Positions 23,538 to 32,303 of a stretch of DNA of 64,000 nucleotides are shown here, piece by piece. Under the pieces are notes generated by a model. It worked only from the letters and a program-made list of their open reading frames with translations, had not been told where the DNA came from and did no database searches. Positions within the stretch are counted from its first letter, which is position 1, and every line of letters begins with the position of its first letter. The position numbers and the translations under genes are program-made. This stretch comes from CAWHJB01 sp963698715 (GTDB lineage: Bacteria > Chloroflexota > Anaerolineae > Anaerolineales > UBA4823). Location: contig CAVORW010000002.1 of the NCBI GenBank assembly GCA_963698715.1, forward strand, positions 62,001 through 126,000. Direction: 5' to 3'.

Positions 23538-24995
23538 ATGGAAAACAGGCTGGTTTTAGTAACAGGAGTAACAGGTTATATCGGCGGACGTTTGGTGCCT
23601 CAGCTCATCGAGGCCGGCTATCGAGTTCGCGTCTTGGTTCGAGATCAAAATCGCTTACAAGGCCGCACCTGGCTCGATCAGGTGGAAGTAGTTGAAGGAG
23701 ATGTGCTGGATCCTGCTTCTCTGCTTAGTATGATGTCTGGCGTCACCGCGGCTTATTATTTAATTCACAGCATGAGCGGCAGTGTGGATTTTGTCCAACG
23801 CGACCTCCAGGCGGCCCGCAATTTTGGCGAAGCCGCCCGAACCCATGGGGTTGAGCAAATTATTTACCTGGGAGGGTTAGGCGATCCGCAGACCGATCTT
23901 TCAAAACACCTGCGTTCGCGCCAGCAAACAGGTCAGGCGCTTAGCGATTCGGGCGTGCCAGTTACCGAATTCCGGGCCGCCATTGTGGTGGGTTCGGGAA
24001 GCGTTTCATTCGAGATGATTCGTTATTTAACGGAGCGTGTTCCGGTAATGGTCTGTCCCCGCTGGGTTTTCACAAGGGTGCAGCCTATTGCAATTGACAA
24101 TGTGCTCGAATACCTGGTTGCTGCGCTCGTAACACCAGCCAGCGCCGGAAAGATCATAGAAATTGGCGGAAGCGATATTTTAACCTATGGCGAAATGATG
24201 ATGGGGTATGCCCAGGCGCGTGGTTTGCGGCGCTGGCTGTTGTCAGTGCCTGTTCTGACCCCGCGGCTTTCTTCCTACTGGGTGCATCTGGTCACGCCGA
24301 TCCCAGCAAGTATTGCCCGCCCGCTCATTGATGGATTGCGAAACGAAGTGATTGTGCGCGACACCTTGGCGCGTGAGCTGTTTCCCCAACTTAGGCCGAT
24401 GAATTACCAATCTGCCGTCTCGCTGGCTTTAACCGATTTGGAAGCCAGGCAAGTAGAAACCTCCTGGAGCGACGCGCTGGTGAACAGCCAGGGAGATATT
24501 ATTCCGGTGGCACTCTCAACCGAGGAAGGCATGATCATCGAGCGCCGTCAGCAGATTGTGCCATCCTCCCCGGCCACAGTCTTCAAGATGGTCAGCCGGT
24601 TGGGTGGAAAAACAGGTTGGTTGTATCTCAACTGGGCCTGGCGTTTGCGTGGCTGGATTGACCGTTTCGGCGGTGGGGTAGGGCTGCGTCGCGGCCGGCG
24701 CGATCCTGAAGAGGTTCGCATGGGAGACGCAATAGATTTCTGGCGCGTGGAGGCTGTGGAGCCGGATATGCGCTTGCTATTACGCGCAGAGATGAAGCTC
24801 CCTGGCCGCGCCTGGCTCCAGTTCGAGGCGATTCCTTACAATGAATCCCAGACGCGCCTGGTGCAAACAGCATTCTTCGCTCCCAAGGGCCTGCTTGGCT
24901 TAGCCTATTGGTACGGCCTATACCCCATCCATCGGATCATTTTTGGCGGGATGATCCGCAATCTGGCCCAACGGGCGATGCAACCATTAGCCTGA
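23538..24995 (+). CDS. NAD(P)-binding SDR fused to a DUF2867 domain
   Basis: 485 residues from ATG 23538. N-terminal extended-SDR part (about 1-290) with LVTGVTGYIGGRLVPQL and VVEGDVLDPASL; the classical YxxxK is not clear, so it may be an atypical NAD(P)-binding protein. C-terminal DUF2867 part (about 310-470), an SRPBCC-like fold (IVPSSPATVFKMVSRLGGKTGWLYLN). This fusion is widespread and annotated as NAD-dependent epimerase or complex-I NDUFA9-like. It is the first gene of the plus-strand cluster that contains the heliorhodopsin. The gap to the SOUL gene is about 100 bases. Confidence 0.88.
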   Translation: MENRLVLVTGVTGYIGGRLVPQLIEAGYRVRVLVRDQNRLQGRTWLDQVEVVEGDVLDPASLLSMMSGVTAAYYLIHSMSGSVDFVQRDLQAARNFGEAARTHGVEQIIYLGGLGDPQTDLSKHLRSRQQTGQALSDSGVPVTEFRAAIVVGSGSVSFEMIRYLTERVPVMVCPRWVFTRVQPIAIDNVLEYLVAALVTPASAGKIIEIGGSDILTYGEMMMGYAQARGLRRWLLSVPVLTPRLSSYWVHLVTPIPASIARPLIDGLRNEVIVRDTLARELFPQLRPMNYQSAVSLALTDLEARQVETSWSDALVNSQGDIIPVALSTEEGMIIERRQQIVPSSPATVFKMVSRLGGKTGWLYLNWAWRLRGWIDRFGGGVGLRRGRRDPEEVRMGDAIDFWRVEAVEPDMRLLLRAEMKLPGRAWLQFEAIPYNESQTRLVQTAFFAPKGLLGLAYWYGLYPIHRIIFGGMIRNLAQRAMQPLA

Positions 24996-25098
24996 TTGCA
25001 TGCAAGCGAATTTTATTGTTCAGAGTTCGTCAATATGGAGCAAAAAATATTCGCCTGCCTTATTTGTCTACTGAAATTATGATTAAAAGGATACACGT

Positions 25099-25680
25099 AT
25101 GACAGAAACCCCGAGTTATTCTGTACTAAAGAAACAAAACGCAATTGAAATCCGACAATATTCCGGTTACATCCAGGCCGAGGTGGCTGTCGAAGAAAAG
25201 AACTATAAATCAGCCATGCAAAAAGGATTCAATGTTCTCGCAGGATATATTTTTGGCAGTAATGTCTCGAAACAGAAAATCGAGATGACTACTCCTGTCC
25301 AGGCATATCAATCCGAAAAAATCGCCATGACAACACCGGTTACCATAACCGGTGAAAATAGGTATATGGTGGCTTTCATTATGCCCTCAGAATACACCCT
25401 GGAATCTCTACCTCAACCAAAAGATAGCAATATTGACTTTAAACTGATCCCAGCCAGCCAAATGGCAGCAATCCGGTTTTCCGGTTATTTCAAGCAAGAT
25501 AGGATCCAAAAAAACAAGGCGCGCCTCAGCCAATGGCTGCAGGAGCAAGGCATCAAAACAGAAGGGGATTTTATAGTTGCCGGATACAATCCTCCCTGGG
25601 TGCCCGGATTTCTGGCGCGAAATGAAGTCTTGATCAAGATAAGAACCGATGTTTCAGACAAAAAGGATATGATGAAATGA
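25099..25680 (+). CDS. SOUL haem-binding family protein
   Basis: 193 residues. YSVLKKQNAIEIRQYSGYIQAEV, QKIEMTTPVQAYQSEKIAMTTPV and KNKARLSQWLQEQGI are the SOUL/HBP family signatures. Family members bind haem or tetrapyrroles. It overlaps the heliorhodopsin start by four bases (ATGA), so the two are translationally coupled, which suggests a shared role in light, pigment or tetrapyrrole handling. The start ATG at 25099 has AAAAGGA upstream. Confidence 0.92.
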   Translation: MTETPSYSVLKKQNAIEIRQYSGYIQAEVAVEEKNYKSAMQKGFNVLAGYIFGSNVSKQKIEMTTPVQAYQSEKIAMTTPVTITGENRYMVAFIMPSEYTLESLPQPKDSNIDFKLIPASQMAAIRFSGYFKQDRIQKNKARLSQWLQEQGIKTEGDFIVAGYNPPWVPGFLARNEVLIKIRTDVSDKKDMMK

Positions 25681-26483
25681 GTACCAAACGCACCAAATCA
25701 GCCAGCTCGACAATGACAACGGATCAAAAGTTCACCAGGCTGCGGCGCTTCAACGCAATTATGGGATTCTTGCATTTGATCCAAGGGATCTTCATGATCC
25801 TGGTCAGCAATGCCACTACTTACCCAATCTTTACCAATTACCTGAATTTTGATATCGCGACCACGTCTCTCAAACCGAATACCCAGCTTTTGTATGACCT
25901 GCCTTTCGGGCCGGCAGTTGCAGTTTTTCTGCTCATCTCAGCCGTGGCGCACTTTTATCTGGCTACTTTCGGCTACAAGCGTTATGTGCAGAACTTGAAA
26001 AAGGGTATGAATCCAATTCGCTTTTATGAATATGCCTTGAGTTCCTCGTTAATGATCGTGCTGATTGGCATGTTATCGGGGCTTTGGGATCTGGGCGCTA
26101 TCATCCTGATCTTTGGTCTAAATGCCATGATGAACCTGTTTGGTATTATGATGGAATTTCATAACCAATACACGGACAAGCCGGACTGGACCGCTTTTAT
26201 CTATGGCAGTATTGCAGGGATCATTCCCTGGATCGTGATTATGTTGTACTTCCTGGGTGCGGTATCGTCTGGTGACGCCAAGCCTCCGACTTTTGTGTAC
26301 GCTATCATACCCACGTTGTTTGTCTTCTTCAACATCTTCGCCATTAATATGGTCTTGCAGTACAAGAAAGTTGGTCCCTGGAAAGACTACCTGTTTGGGG
26401 AACGCTTCTATATTATCTTGAGCCTATCGGCTAAAACGGTACTGGCATGGCTGATATTTGCAGGGACGCTGGCCCCAGTATAA
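25677..26483 (+). CDS. Heliorhodopsin
   Basis: 268 residues, seven TM helices. Heliorhodopsin hallmarks: FYEYALSSSLMIVLIGMLSG in TM3, with E118 at the counterion place, and SLSAKTVLAWLIFAG in TM7, with K253 as the retinal Schiff base lysine. The spacing E118-K253 is within one residue of E107-K241 of the type protein 48C12. Heliorhodopsins bind all-trans retinal with inverted membrane topology and act in signalling or enzyme regulation rather than pumping in most cases. No retinal-making dioxygenase or carotenoid gene is in the window. It is coupled to the SOUL gene and followed by an aldo/keto reductase and a CFA-type enzyme. A start at residue 13 (ATG) is also possible. Confidence 0.94.
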   Translation: MSTKRTKSASSTMTTDQKFTRLRRFNAIMGFLHLIQGIFMILVSNATTYPIFTNYLNFDIATTSLKPNTQLLYDLPFGPAVAVFLLISAVAHFYLATFGYKRYVQNLKKGMNPIRFYEYALSSSLMIVLIGMLSGLWDLGAIILIFGLNAMMNLFGIMMEFHNQYTDKPDWTAFIYGSIAGIIPWIVIMLYFLGAVSSGDAKPPTFVYAIIPTLFVFFNIFAINMVLQYKKVGPWKDYLFGERFYIILSLSAKTVLAWLIFAGTLAPV

Positions 26484-26597
26484 AGTTAACGCAAGACCTT
26501 GACGCATGTTGGCGCCCACCAGTTGCCATAGATTGAAGCACTGGTTGGGCGCCAGGCACTGTGTTCGGCGGATACTCCTGATACAAAGGAGGACGGT

Positions 26598-27620
26598 TTG
26601 ATAAACGAGGAATATCGGCGCATCCAGTTTACGGACAACTTGCAAATCCATCGCCTGCTGAATGGAATGTGGCAGGTCTCGGGCGCGCATGGCCCGATCG
26701 ACCGCCGCAATGCGATTGACGCCATGCTTACATATCATGAGGCCGGCTTCACAACCTGGGATCTGGCTGACCACTACGGGCCGGCAGAAGATTTCATCGG
26801 CGAATTCAGAAGCCAGCTCAAAACGAAGCGGGGCGCAGGCGCATTGGCAGACGTTCAAGCCTTTACCAAGTGGGTGCCGCAACCCATGCGCATGACGCAC
26901 CGCATCGTGGATGAAGCGATTGAAAAGTCCTTGCGCCGGATGGATGTTGAATTGCTTGATCTGTTGCAGTTCCATTGGTGGGATTATCACAATGACCAAT
27001 ACCTGGCCGCATTAGATATCCTGGCTCAATTACAGCAAGCGGGCAAAATCAAACATCTGGCCTTAACAAATTTTGATACGGGGCATTTGCAGCGCATCAC
27101 CGGGCGCGGGATTAAGATCATCTCCAACCAGGTGCAGTATTCGCTGATTGACCGCCGTCCCGAAGCGCGAATGGTGCCGCTGTGCCAGGAGCGCCAGGTC
27201 TGGTTATTAACCTACGGCACATTATGTGGCGGTTTCCTGTCAGACGACTATCTCGGCCAGCCAGAACCGGGCCGCTGGGCACTGGAGACAGCCAGCCGTA
27301 AGAAGTACAAGCAGATGATTGATGCCTGGGGCGGCTGGGAGTTGTTTCAAGAACTGCTCAAAACCCTCAAGCGGATTGCCGACAAGCATGCCGTATCTAT
27401 CGCGAACGTGGCCACGCGTTACATCCTGGACAAACCCAAAGTGGCCGGGGTAATCGTTGGCGTCCGACTGGGGCTGCGCGACCATCGCGATGACAATGCC
27501 CGCGTATTCGATTTGCAATTGGCTGCGCAAGACCTGGCCCAAATTGAGAGCATTCTGACAAGGTCAAACGACCTTTATGGTGTCATCGGCGATTGCGGCG
27601 ATGAGTATCGCTCGAGATAA
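26598..27620 (+). CDS. Aldo/keto reductase
   Basis: 340 residues from TTG 26598, supported by a full AAAGGAGG five bases before it. It has a TIM-barrel AKR fold: TWDLADHYGPAEDFIGEF holds the catalytic Asp and Tyr, LLQFHWWDY the His, and TKWVPQ the Lys-containing strand. C-terminal NADP-binding part: KVAGVIVGVRLGLRDHRDDNARVF. The substrate is unknown. It ends within the start of the next gene (20-base overlap), so it is co-translated with the CFA-type methyltransferase and probably belongs with the heliorhodopsin cluster. Confidence 0.9.
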   Translation: MINEEYRRIQFTDNLQIHRLLNGMWQVSGAHGPIDRRNAIDAMLTYHEAGFTTWDLADHYGPAEDFIGEFRSQLKTKRGAGALADVQAFTKWVPQPMRMTHRIVDEAIEKSLRRMDVELLDLLQFHWWDYHNDQYLAALDILAQLQQAGKIKHLALTNFDTGHLQRITGRGIKIISNQVQYSLIDRRPEARMVPLCQERQVWLLTYGTLCGGFLSDDYLGQPEPGRWALETASRKKYKQMIDAWGGWELFQELLKTLKRIADKHAVSIANVATRYILDKPKVAGVIVGVRLGLRDHRDDNARVFDLQLAAQDLAQIESILTRSNDLYGVIGDCGDEYRSR

Positions 27621-28653
27621 CAACATGTGGTATCTGAAATGGATCGAGACCAATCGAATACCAGACTGGCTGATTCGGCTGGGAATCCGAGCCAGTCTTG
27701 AAATTGGGGGGAGAAGAAGGGAACGGGCCAGCCAGGATGAGCGAGAAGCCAGGCGGTTAGCGCTAATCGCCACGCTCCGGCAAAGTCCAATTGCAATCGA
27801 GGTAGATGTGCCGAATTGGCAGCACTACGAAGTACCCGCCGAATTTTTTCAGCTTGTGCTTGGAACCCGATTGAAGTACAGCTGCTGTTACTGGCCGCCA
27901 GGCGTAAACTCGCTCGACCAGGCCGAAGATGCCATGTTTCAGTTAACCTGCGAGCGCGCCCAACTTGAAGATGGCATGGACATCCTCGACCTGGGCTGCG
28001 GGTGGGGTTCGTTTAGTCTGTGGGTTGCCGAGCACTATCCAAACAGCCGCATAGTGGCTGTCTCGAACTCACGCTCCCAGAAGGAGCACATTGACGCATG
28101 CTGTCGCCGCCAAAATATCCAAACCATTCAAACGATCACGGCTGATGTGAGCTATCTCAGTCTTGACCGCCGCTTTGATCGGATTGTATCGATTGAGATG
28201 TTCGAGCACATGAAGAACTATCCGCAGCTAATGTCTAACCTGGCTGCGTGCCTCAAGCCGGACGGTAAATTGTTTGTGCACATTTTTAGCCACCGCGAGT
28301 TTGCCTACGAGTTCGACGCGAGCAATCCCGGCAACTGGATGGCGCAAACCTTCTTTACCGGCGGTCTGATGCCATCAGATGATCTGCTGCTGCACTTTCA
28401 GCGCGATCTGGTCCTGAGTGAGCACTGGCGGGTTAGCGGCTTGCATTATGCCAGAACCCTACGCGCCTGGCTGGATAAGCTCGACAAAGACCAAGCGCAG
28501 GTACGCAAGGTGCTTGCCCGCACATATGGCGCCGACAAGGAGACATTATGGCTGGTCAATTGGCGGCTGTTTTTCATGGCCTGTGAGGAGACCTGGAAAC
28601 TGCGCCGAGGAACCGAATACCTCGTGTCGCACTATTTGTTTGACAAACGCTAG
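27601..28653 (+). CDS. Cyclopropane-fatty-acid synthase-like methyltransferase
   Basis: 350 residues from ATG 27601, which overlaps the aldo/keto reductase end. SAM-binding motif I is LDLGCGWGSFSLW; CFA-synthase signatures include YSCCYWP, IEMFEHMKNY and FVHIFSHREFAYEF. It should transfer a methyl(ene) group to an acyl chain or a related lipid. Proteins of this type are commonly found beside photolyase and light-response genes, so its place after heliorhodopsin is suggestive. It lacks the N-terminal lipid-binding extension of E. coli CFA synthase. Confidence 0.88.
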   Translation: MSIARDNNMWYLKWIETNRIPDWLIRLGIRASLEIGGRRRERASQDEREARRLALIATLRQSPIAIEVDVPNWQHYEVPAEFFQLVLGTRLKYSCCYWPPGVNSLDQAEDAMFQLTCERAQLEDGMDILDLGCGWGSFSLWVAEHYPNSRIVAVSNSRSQKEHIDACCRRQNIQTIQTITADVSYLSLDRRFDRIVSIEMFEHMKNYPQLMSNLAACLKPDGKLFVHIFSHREFAYEFDASNPGNWMAQTFFTGGLMPSDDLLLHFQRDLVLSEHWRVSGLHYARTLRAWLDKLDKDQAQVRKVLARTYGADKETLWLVNWRLFFMACEETWKLRRGTEYLVSHYLFDKR

Positions 28654-28758
28654 CCATTCAGTCGCGATGCCCTGATTGCTTCTCCTGATTGGAAATTCAT
28701 TGGTCTGATGGCCGCAATTGCAAGCATTCAGGCAGGCAGAAATCAAAATTGAGCATTT

Positions 28759-30540
28759 TCAGGGGTAAAGCGGCCAGATCAGTGGGAGGGTCAATATCAC
28801 AACCAGCAAGAGCAGCATATTCAGCAGCACGCCCACGCGCGTGTAATCCGAAAATTTGTATCCGCCGGGTCCATATACGATCACATTCACCTGGTGTCCA
28901 ATAGGCATAAGGAACGAGGTGGACGCTGCCAGCACGACACAGATCACGAACGCGCGCGGGTCTGCGCCCAGACGCAGGGCGGTATCAATGGCAATCGGAG
29001 TTACTAACACTGTGGCAGCCGCATTTGATATCACCTCGGTTAGTAAACCGGTCATAATATAAATCCCAACAACTACCATCAAGGATCCAAAATCGCCGAT
29101 CAGTGCGACGATCCAATCCGCTACCAATTGGGCGGTACCAGTTTTTTCCATCGCAATACCCAATGGCAGCATGCCTGCAATCAAAAATACAGATTTCCAC
29201 TCAATGGATTCGTAGGCTTCAGTAATACTTATTGCACCGCTCAACATCATCAGAATTGCACCAATCAGCAGAGCTACCGGAACTGGCAACCACCCCCCGG
29301 TGACAGACACAAGGCCGAGCAGCAAAATGACCACTGTGATCGGTGCCTTTCGAGTGCGGCGCGGTTCCAATGGTGGAGAAGTATCCAGCATTAAGAAGTC
29401 TGGCTCAGCTCGTAGCGCTGCCAGACCCGCTTTCGATCCTTCTACCAGCAACGAGTCGCCAAATCTTAGGGGAATCTCGGCCAGGCGCGAAAAGAATGTC
29501 GCGCCTTCATGGCGAATAGCCAGAACGGATACCCCCAGACGAGCTCTCAAGTCCATCTCAACCAGGGTTTTTCCATTTAGTTTCGAGTTTGGCGCTAAAA
29601 CAACTTCAGCTAATTTTAAAGAACCATCTGGGATACGGGCAAGATCCGGGTTACCTCCAGAGACTGGAACCAATCCAAGTGACTGAGATGCGCCGACAAG
29701 TATCTTTGCGGGAGATTCCACAAGCAGCAGATCGCCGACTTCCAAATTATGATCCGACCTTGAATCAAGTTCTTCTCCGGAGGATGGGTATATATGCAAT
29801 ACATTCATTTCACCCCAATCGATTTCCCGGACTTTTTTGCCTGACAGGGAAGAACCTGGACTAATTTTTACCTCAGTTAAGTACTCCCGGATTGGGTAAG
29901 CCAGGGATAAAGCTGTACCCTGGGTTCGCTCGGGCAACAGGTGGCGGCCCACTAAAACCATATATAGTATTCCTGTCGTCAGAACGATCAACCCCATGGG
30001 GGCAAAATCAAAGAAACTGAAGTTTGGGATATCGGGGTAATTGGTTAAAATGCTGGAGGCCAAAATGTTGGGTGGTGTTCCGATCAAGGTAATATTGCCG
30101 CCCATCAATGAAGCCCAGGCCAACGGGATGAGAAGCTTGGATGGCGAAATCTTTATCTCGCGAGCCACACTGACCACTGCGGGTAACAAGATTGCCACCG
30201 CTCCAATATTGTTCATAAATGCTGACATCACGCCAACTGTAATCATGATCAGCACGATCAGGCGCACAGGGTTGTGCCCTGCCAGTCGCAGTATAAAACG
30301 CGCAATCACATCAGCAACGCCGCTGCGGGTCAATCCGCCGCTTATGATAAAGACTGCCCACACCGTGATCACCGCCGGGCTGGCAAACCCAGAAAATGCC
30401 TCTTCCTGGGTTATCAAACCAGTTAAGGTCAACGATACCAGAACCATTAAGGCAACCAAATCAGCACGGATCTTCTCACTGATGAAAAGTACCAATGCCG
30501 CCCCCAATATCCCAAAAATAAGAATATTATCAATCGTCAT
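28759..30540 (-). CDS. DASS/SLC13-type transporter with TrkA-C domains
   Basis: 593 residues from ATG 30540 (AGGAG upstream). TM helices flank two central cytoplasmic RCK/TrkA-C domains (about 205-375: GSSLSGKKVREIDW and NSKLNGKTLVEMDL). The first half has SAFMNNIGAVAILLP and GTPPNILASS, the second half SNAAATVLVTPIAI and SFLMPIGHQVNVIVYGPGGY, both conserved in the divalent anion:Na+ symporter family. The likely substrate is sulfate or a dicarboxylate. It is a single-gene unit convergent with the CFA-type gene. Confidence 0.9.
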   Translation of the reverse strand: MTIDNILIFGILGAALVLFISEKIRADLVALMVLVSLTLTGLITQEEAFSGFASPAVITVWAVFIISGGLTRSGVADVIARFILRLAGHNPVRLIVLIMITVGVMSAFMNNIGAVAILLPAVVSVAREIKISPSKLLIPLAWASLMGGNITLIGTPPNILASSILTNYPDIPNFSFFDFAPMGLIVLTTGILYMVLVGRHLLPERTQGTALSLAYPIREYLTEVKISPGSSLSGKKVREIDWGEMNVLHIYPSSGEELDSRSDHNLEVGDLLLVESPAKILVGASQSLGLVPVSGGNPDLARIPDGSLKLAEVVLAPNSKLNGKTLVEMDLRARLGVSVLAIRHEGATFFSRLAEIPLRFGDSLLVEGSKAGLAALRAEPDFLMLDTSPPLEPRRTRKAPITVVILLLGLVSVTGGWLPVPVALLIGAILMMLSGAISITEAYESIEWKSVFLIAGMLPLGIAMEKTGTAQLVADWIVALIGDFGSLMVVVGIYIMTGLLTEVISNAAATVLVTPIAIDTALRLGADPRAFVICVVLAASTSFLMPIGHQVNVIVYGPGGYKFSDYTRVGVLLNMLLLLVVILTLPLIWPLYP

Positions 30541-30708
30541 TAATACAACTTCTCCTGGCACTTATTTCTGTGTCTGGTTTTGACCTCCCAGCAAACCAGC
30601 GATTGTACTTGGAAGCATTTCCAGTATGGCCAGAGTTTAACATAAATTGACAATTTATAAACCCTGCTACCGTGAGATAGGGATAACTCAACACTTGGGC
30701 TCAAAAAG

Positions 30709-30876
30709 CTAAACCGACAGCCTAAGGGGTGTCGCCCGCTTTTTGGGTTGGATGCTGTTTGGACCGGTTTGTGCCAGGACTTCTTGGGCCGTATCTTGGC
30801 TCAAACCATTTGTCGAAGAATTGACCTTCTTTACCAGCTCATCGACCGGGATCGACCAATAAGGCAAAGCAGTCAT
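30709..30876 (-). pseudogene. P-type cation ATPase, N-terminal stub
   Basis: A 55-residue frame (ATG 30876, GAGGTG upstream) reads LPYWSIPVDELVKKV, then GLSQDTAQEVLAQTGPNSI and PKKRATPLR. This is the cation-ATPase N-terminal domain, where the A-domain and TM1 should follow. A TAG stops it and no further ATPase sequence is seen downstream. It is the remnant of a deleted Mg/Ca-type transporter gene. The rest of 30541-31293 shows no gene. Confidence 0.65.
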
Positions 30877-31293
30877 ACGCACCTCGCTGGTTTCTTAGGG
30901 TTAATTCAATTCATTATATGCTAAATGCTTGATCAAGCCAACCTTATCACGGGCCGGACGCAGTCAAAAGATGTAGAGTTGTTGTTCAGTTTGTGCGGTG
31001 ATCGCCGCGCAAATGTTGTCAGAAGAAACTGTTTTGCGTTTATGCTATTGAACGACGCTTGTATCCCAAACCTTTTAATCCTGCTAAAATAATAGCACAT
31101 ATTACCTCATCCCCTGCCGTTGGGCCAACGGCTTTACAAGAAAGGTTTTTGGGTGTATTGAAAGCGCTGCCAGCTGCAACTTTGTTAAAGCCCTACGGTT
31201 GGGCCTGGCCAATTTGAGGAGCCCGGCGATTTTCGATTGGCTTCTCAGCATTCACATGGATTATTGATAAGAAAAAGGTGCTGGTCCATTACA

Positions 31294-32229
31294 ATGCCCG
31301 AGAACAATGACATTTGGGATCTGTACTGGGAATCTCGTCTGCTTGCTTTGGAAAACCTGGGCAAGCGGGCTGCCATTCTGTCCGCCTCCGGTCTGATTCA
31401 ATTCCTGGCACAGCAGGTAGACCACCCATTAAGATTACTTGAACTGGGCTGTGGTGAAGGACAGGTTATTGGTTCACTGCTGGAAGCCCACTTCCAATTG
31501 TGCGCGACCCAAACATCAGTGGGAGTGGATTACAATCCCCTATCACTTGCACATGCCCGGCGTGATTTTGCCGGCATACGTTTTGTGGAAGGTGATTTTA
31601 CAGATTTGGATTTATTATCTGGGCTGGGTAAATTCGATGTTGTGCTTCTCGTCAACGCAATGCATGAAGTTTTTTCAGATTGTTACTCCCCGGACCAGGG
31701 CCAGATCGATTTCCCAACCGCCAAATTGAAAGTTGCGCAGGCACTTGCTGGTGCAGCTGCTTGCCTGATACCCGGCGGATGTTTGGTCTTATTTGATGGG
31801 CTGGAGCCTGCCGGAGATCCGAAGCAGATCCTGCGGATACGCTTCCGTGATAACCAGATAAGGCAAGAATTTGAGAAGTTTGTGGAACAATATCATCCAA
31901 TGCGGATTTCATACCGTGAGGTTGAAGGCCGATTGTGGGTTGAATTATCGCGGCGCGATTTTACTCGTTATATAACCAAGTCAATTTTTCTTGGGAAGCG
32001 GCTGTGGGAAACCGAGCGATTGCAGAGCTACCAATATTATACAGAAGCAGAATTTCGCGCCACGTTCGCCCGGTTGGGATTGGAAATATTCGAATTTCGC
32101 ACCCTGACGATGAACGATGAAAAATGGCATTACAGAATCGAGATTGAAACCCCAGGGATCACCTTCCCAGACGAGCATGTTTTGATCCTGGCGCGGCAGG
32201 TTCCTGCCACTCATTCATTTGTGCCCTAG
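31294..32229 (+). CDS. Class I SAM-dependent methyltransferase
   Basis: 311 residues from the ATG at 31294 (MPENNDIWDLYW). SAM motif I is LLELGCGEGQVIG, the acidic strand 2 is VGVDYNPLSLAHARRD and motif III-IV is FDVVLLVNAMHEVF. The C-terminal half (about 200-305) carries a substrate-binding part with no family name that I recognise. A start at 31237 is possible but has no ribosome site. It stands alone and ends in a clear terminator. Confidence 0.8.
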   Translation: MPENNDIWDLYWESRLLALENLGKRAAILSASGLIQFLAQQVDHPLRLLELGCGEGQVIGSLLEAHFQLCATQTSVGVDYNPLSLAHARRDFAGIRFVEGDFTDLDLLSGLGKFDVVLLVNAMHEVFSDCYSPDQGQIDFPTAKLKVAQALAGAAACLIPGGCLVLFDGLEPAGDPKQILRIRFRDNQIRQEFEKFVEQYHPMRISYREVEGRLWVELSRRDFTRYITKSIFLGKRLWETERLQSYQYYTEAEFRATFARLGLEIFEFRTLTMNDEKWHYRIEIETPGITFPDEHVLILARQVPATHSFVP

Positions 32230-32235
32230 AATCGG

Positions 32236-32268
32236 AAAGGAGCCGTCAAATCGCCGGCTCCTTTCTTT
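32236..32268 (+). terminator. Terminator of the methyltransferase gene
   Basis: AAAGGAGCCG (32236-32245) pairs with 32255-32264, loop of 9, followed by CTTTC. Confidence 0.75.
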
Positions 32269-32303
32269 CAAAAACCCTAGGAGGAGTTACTGGATAGCTG
32301 AGT

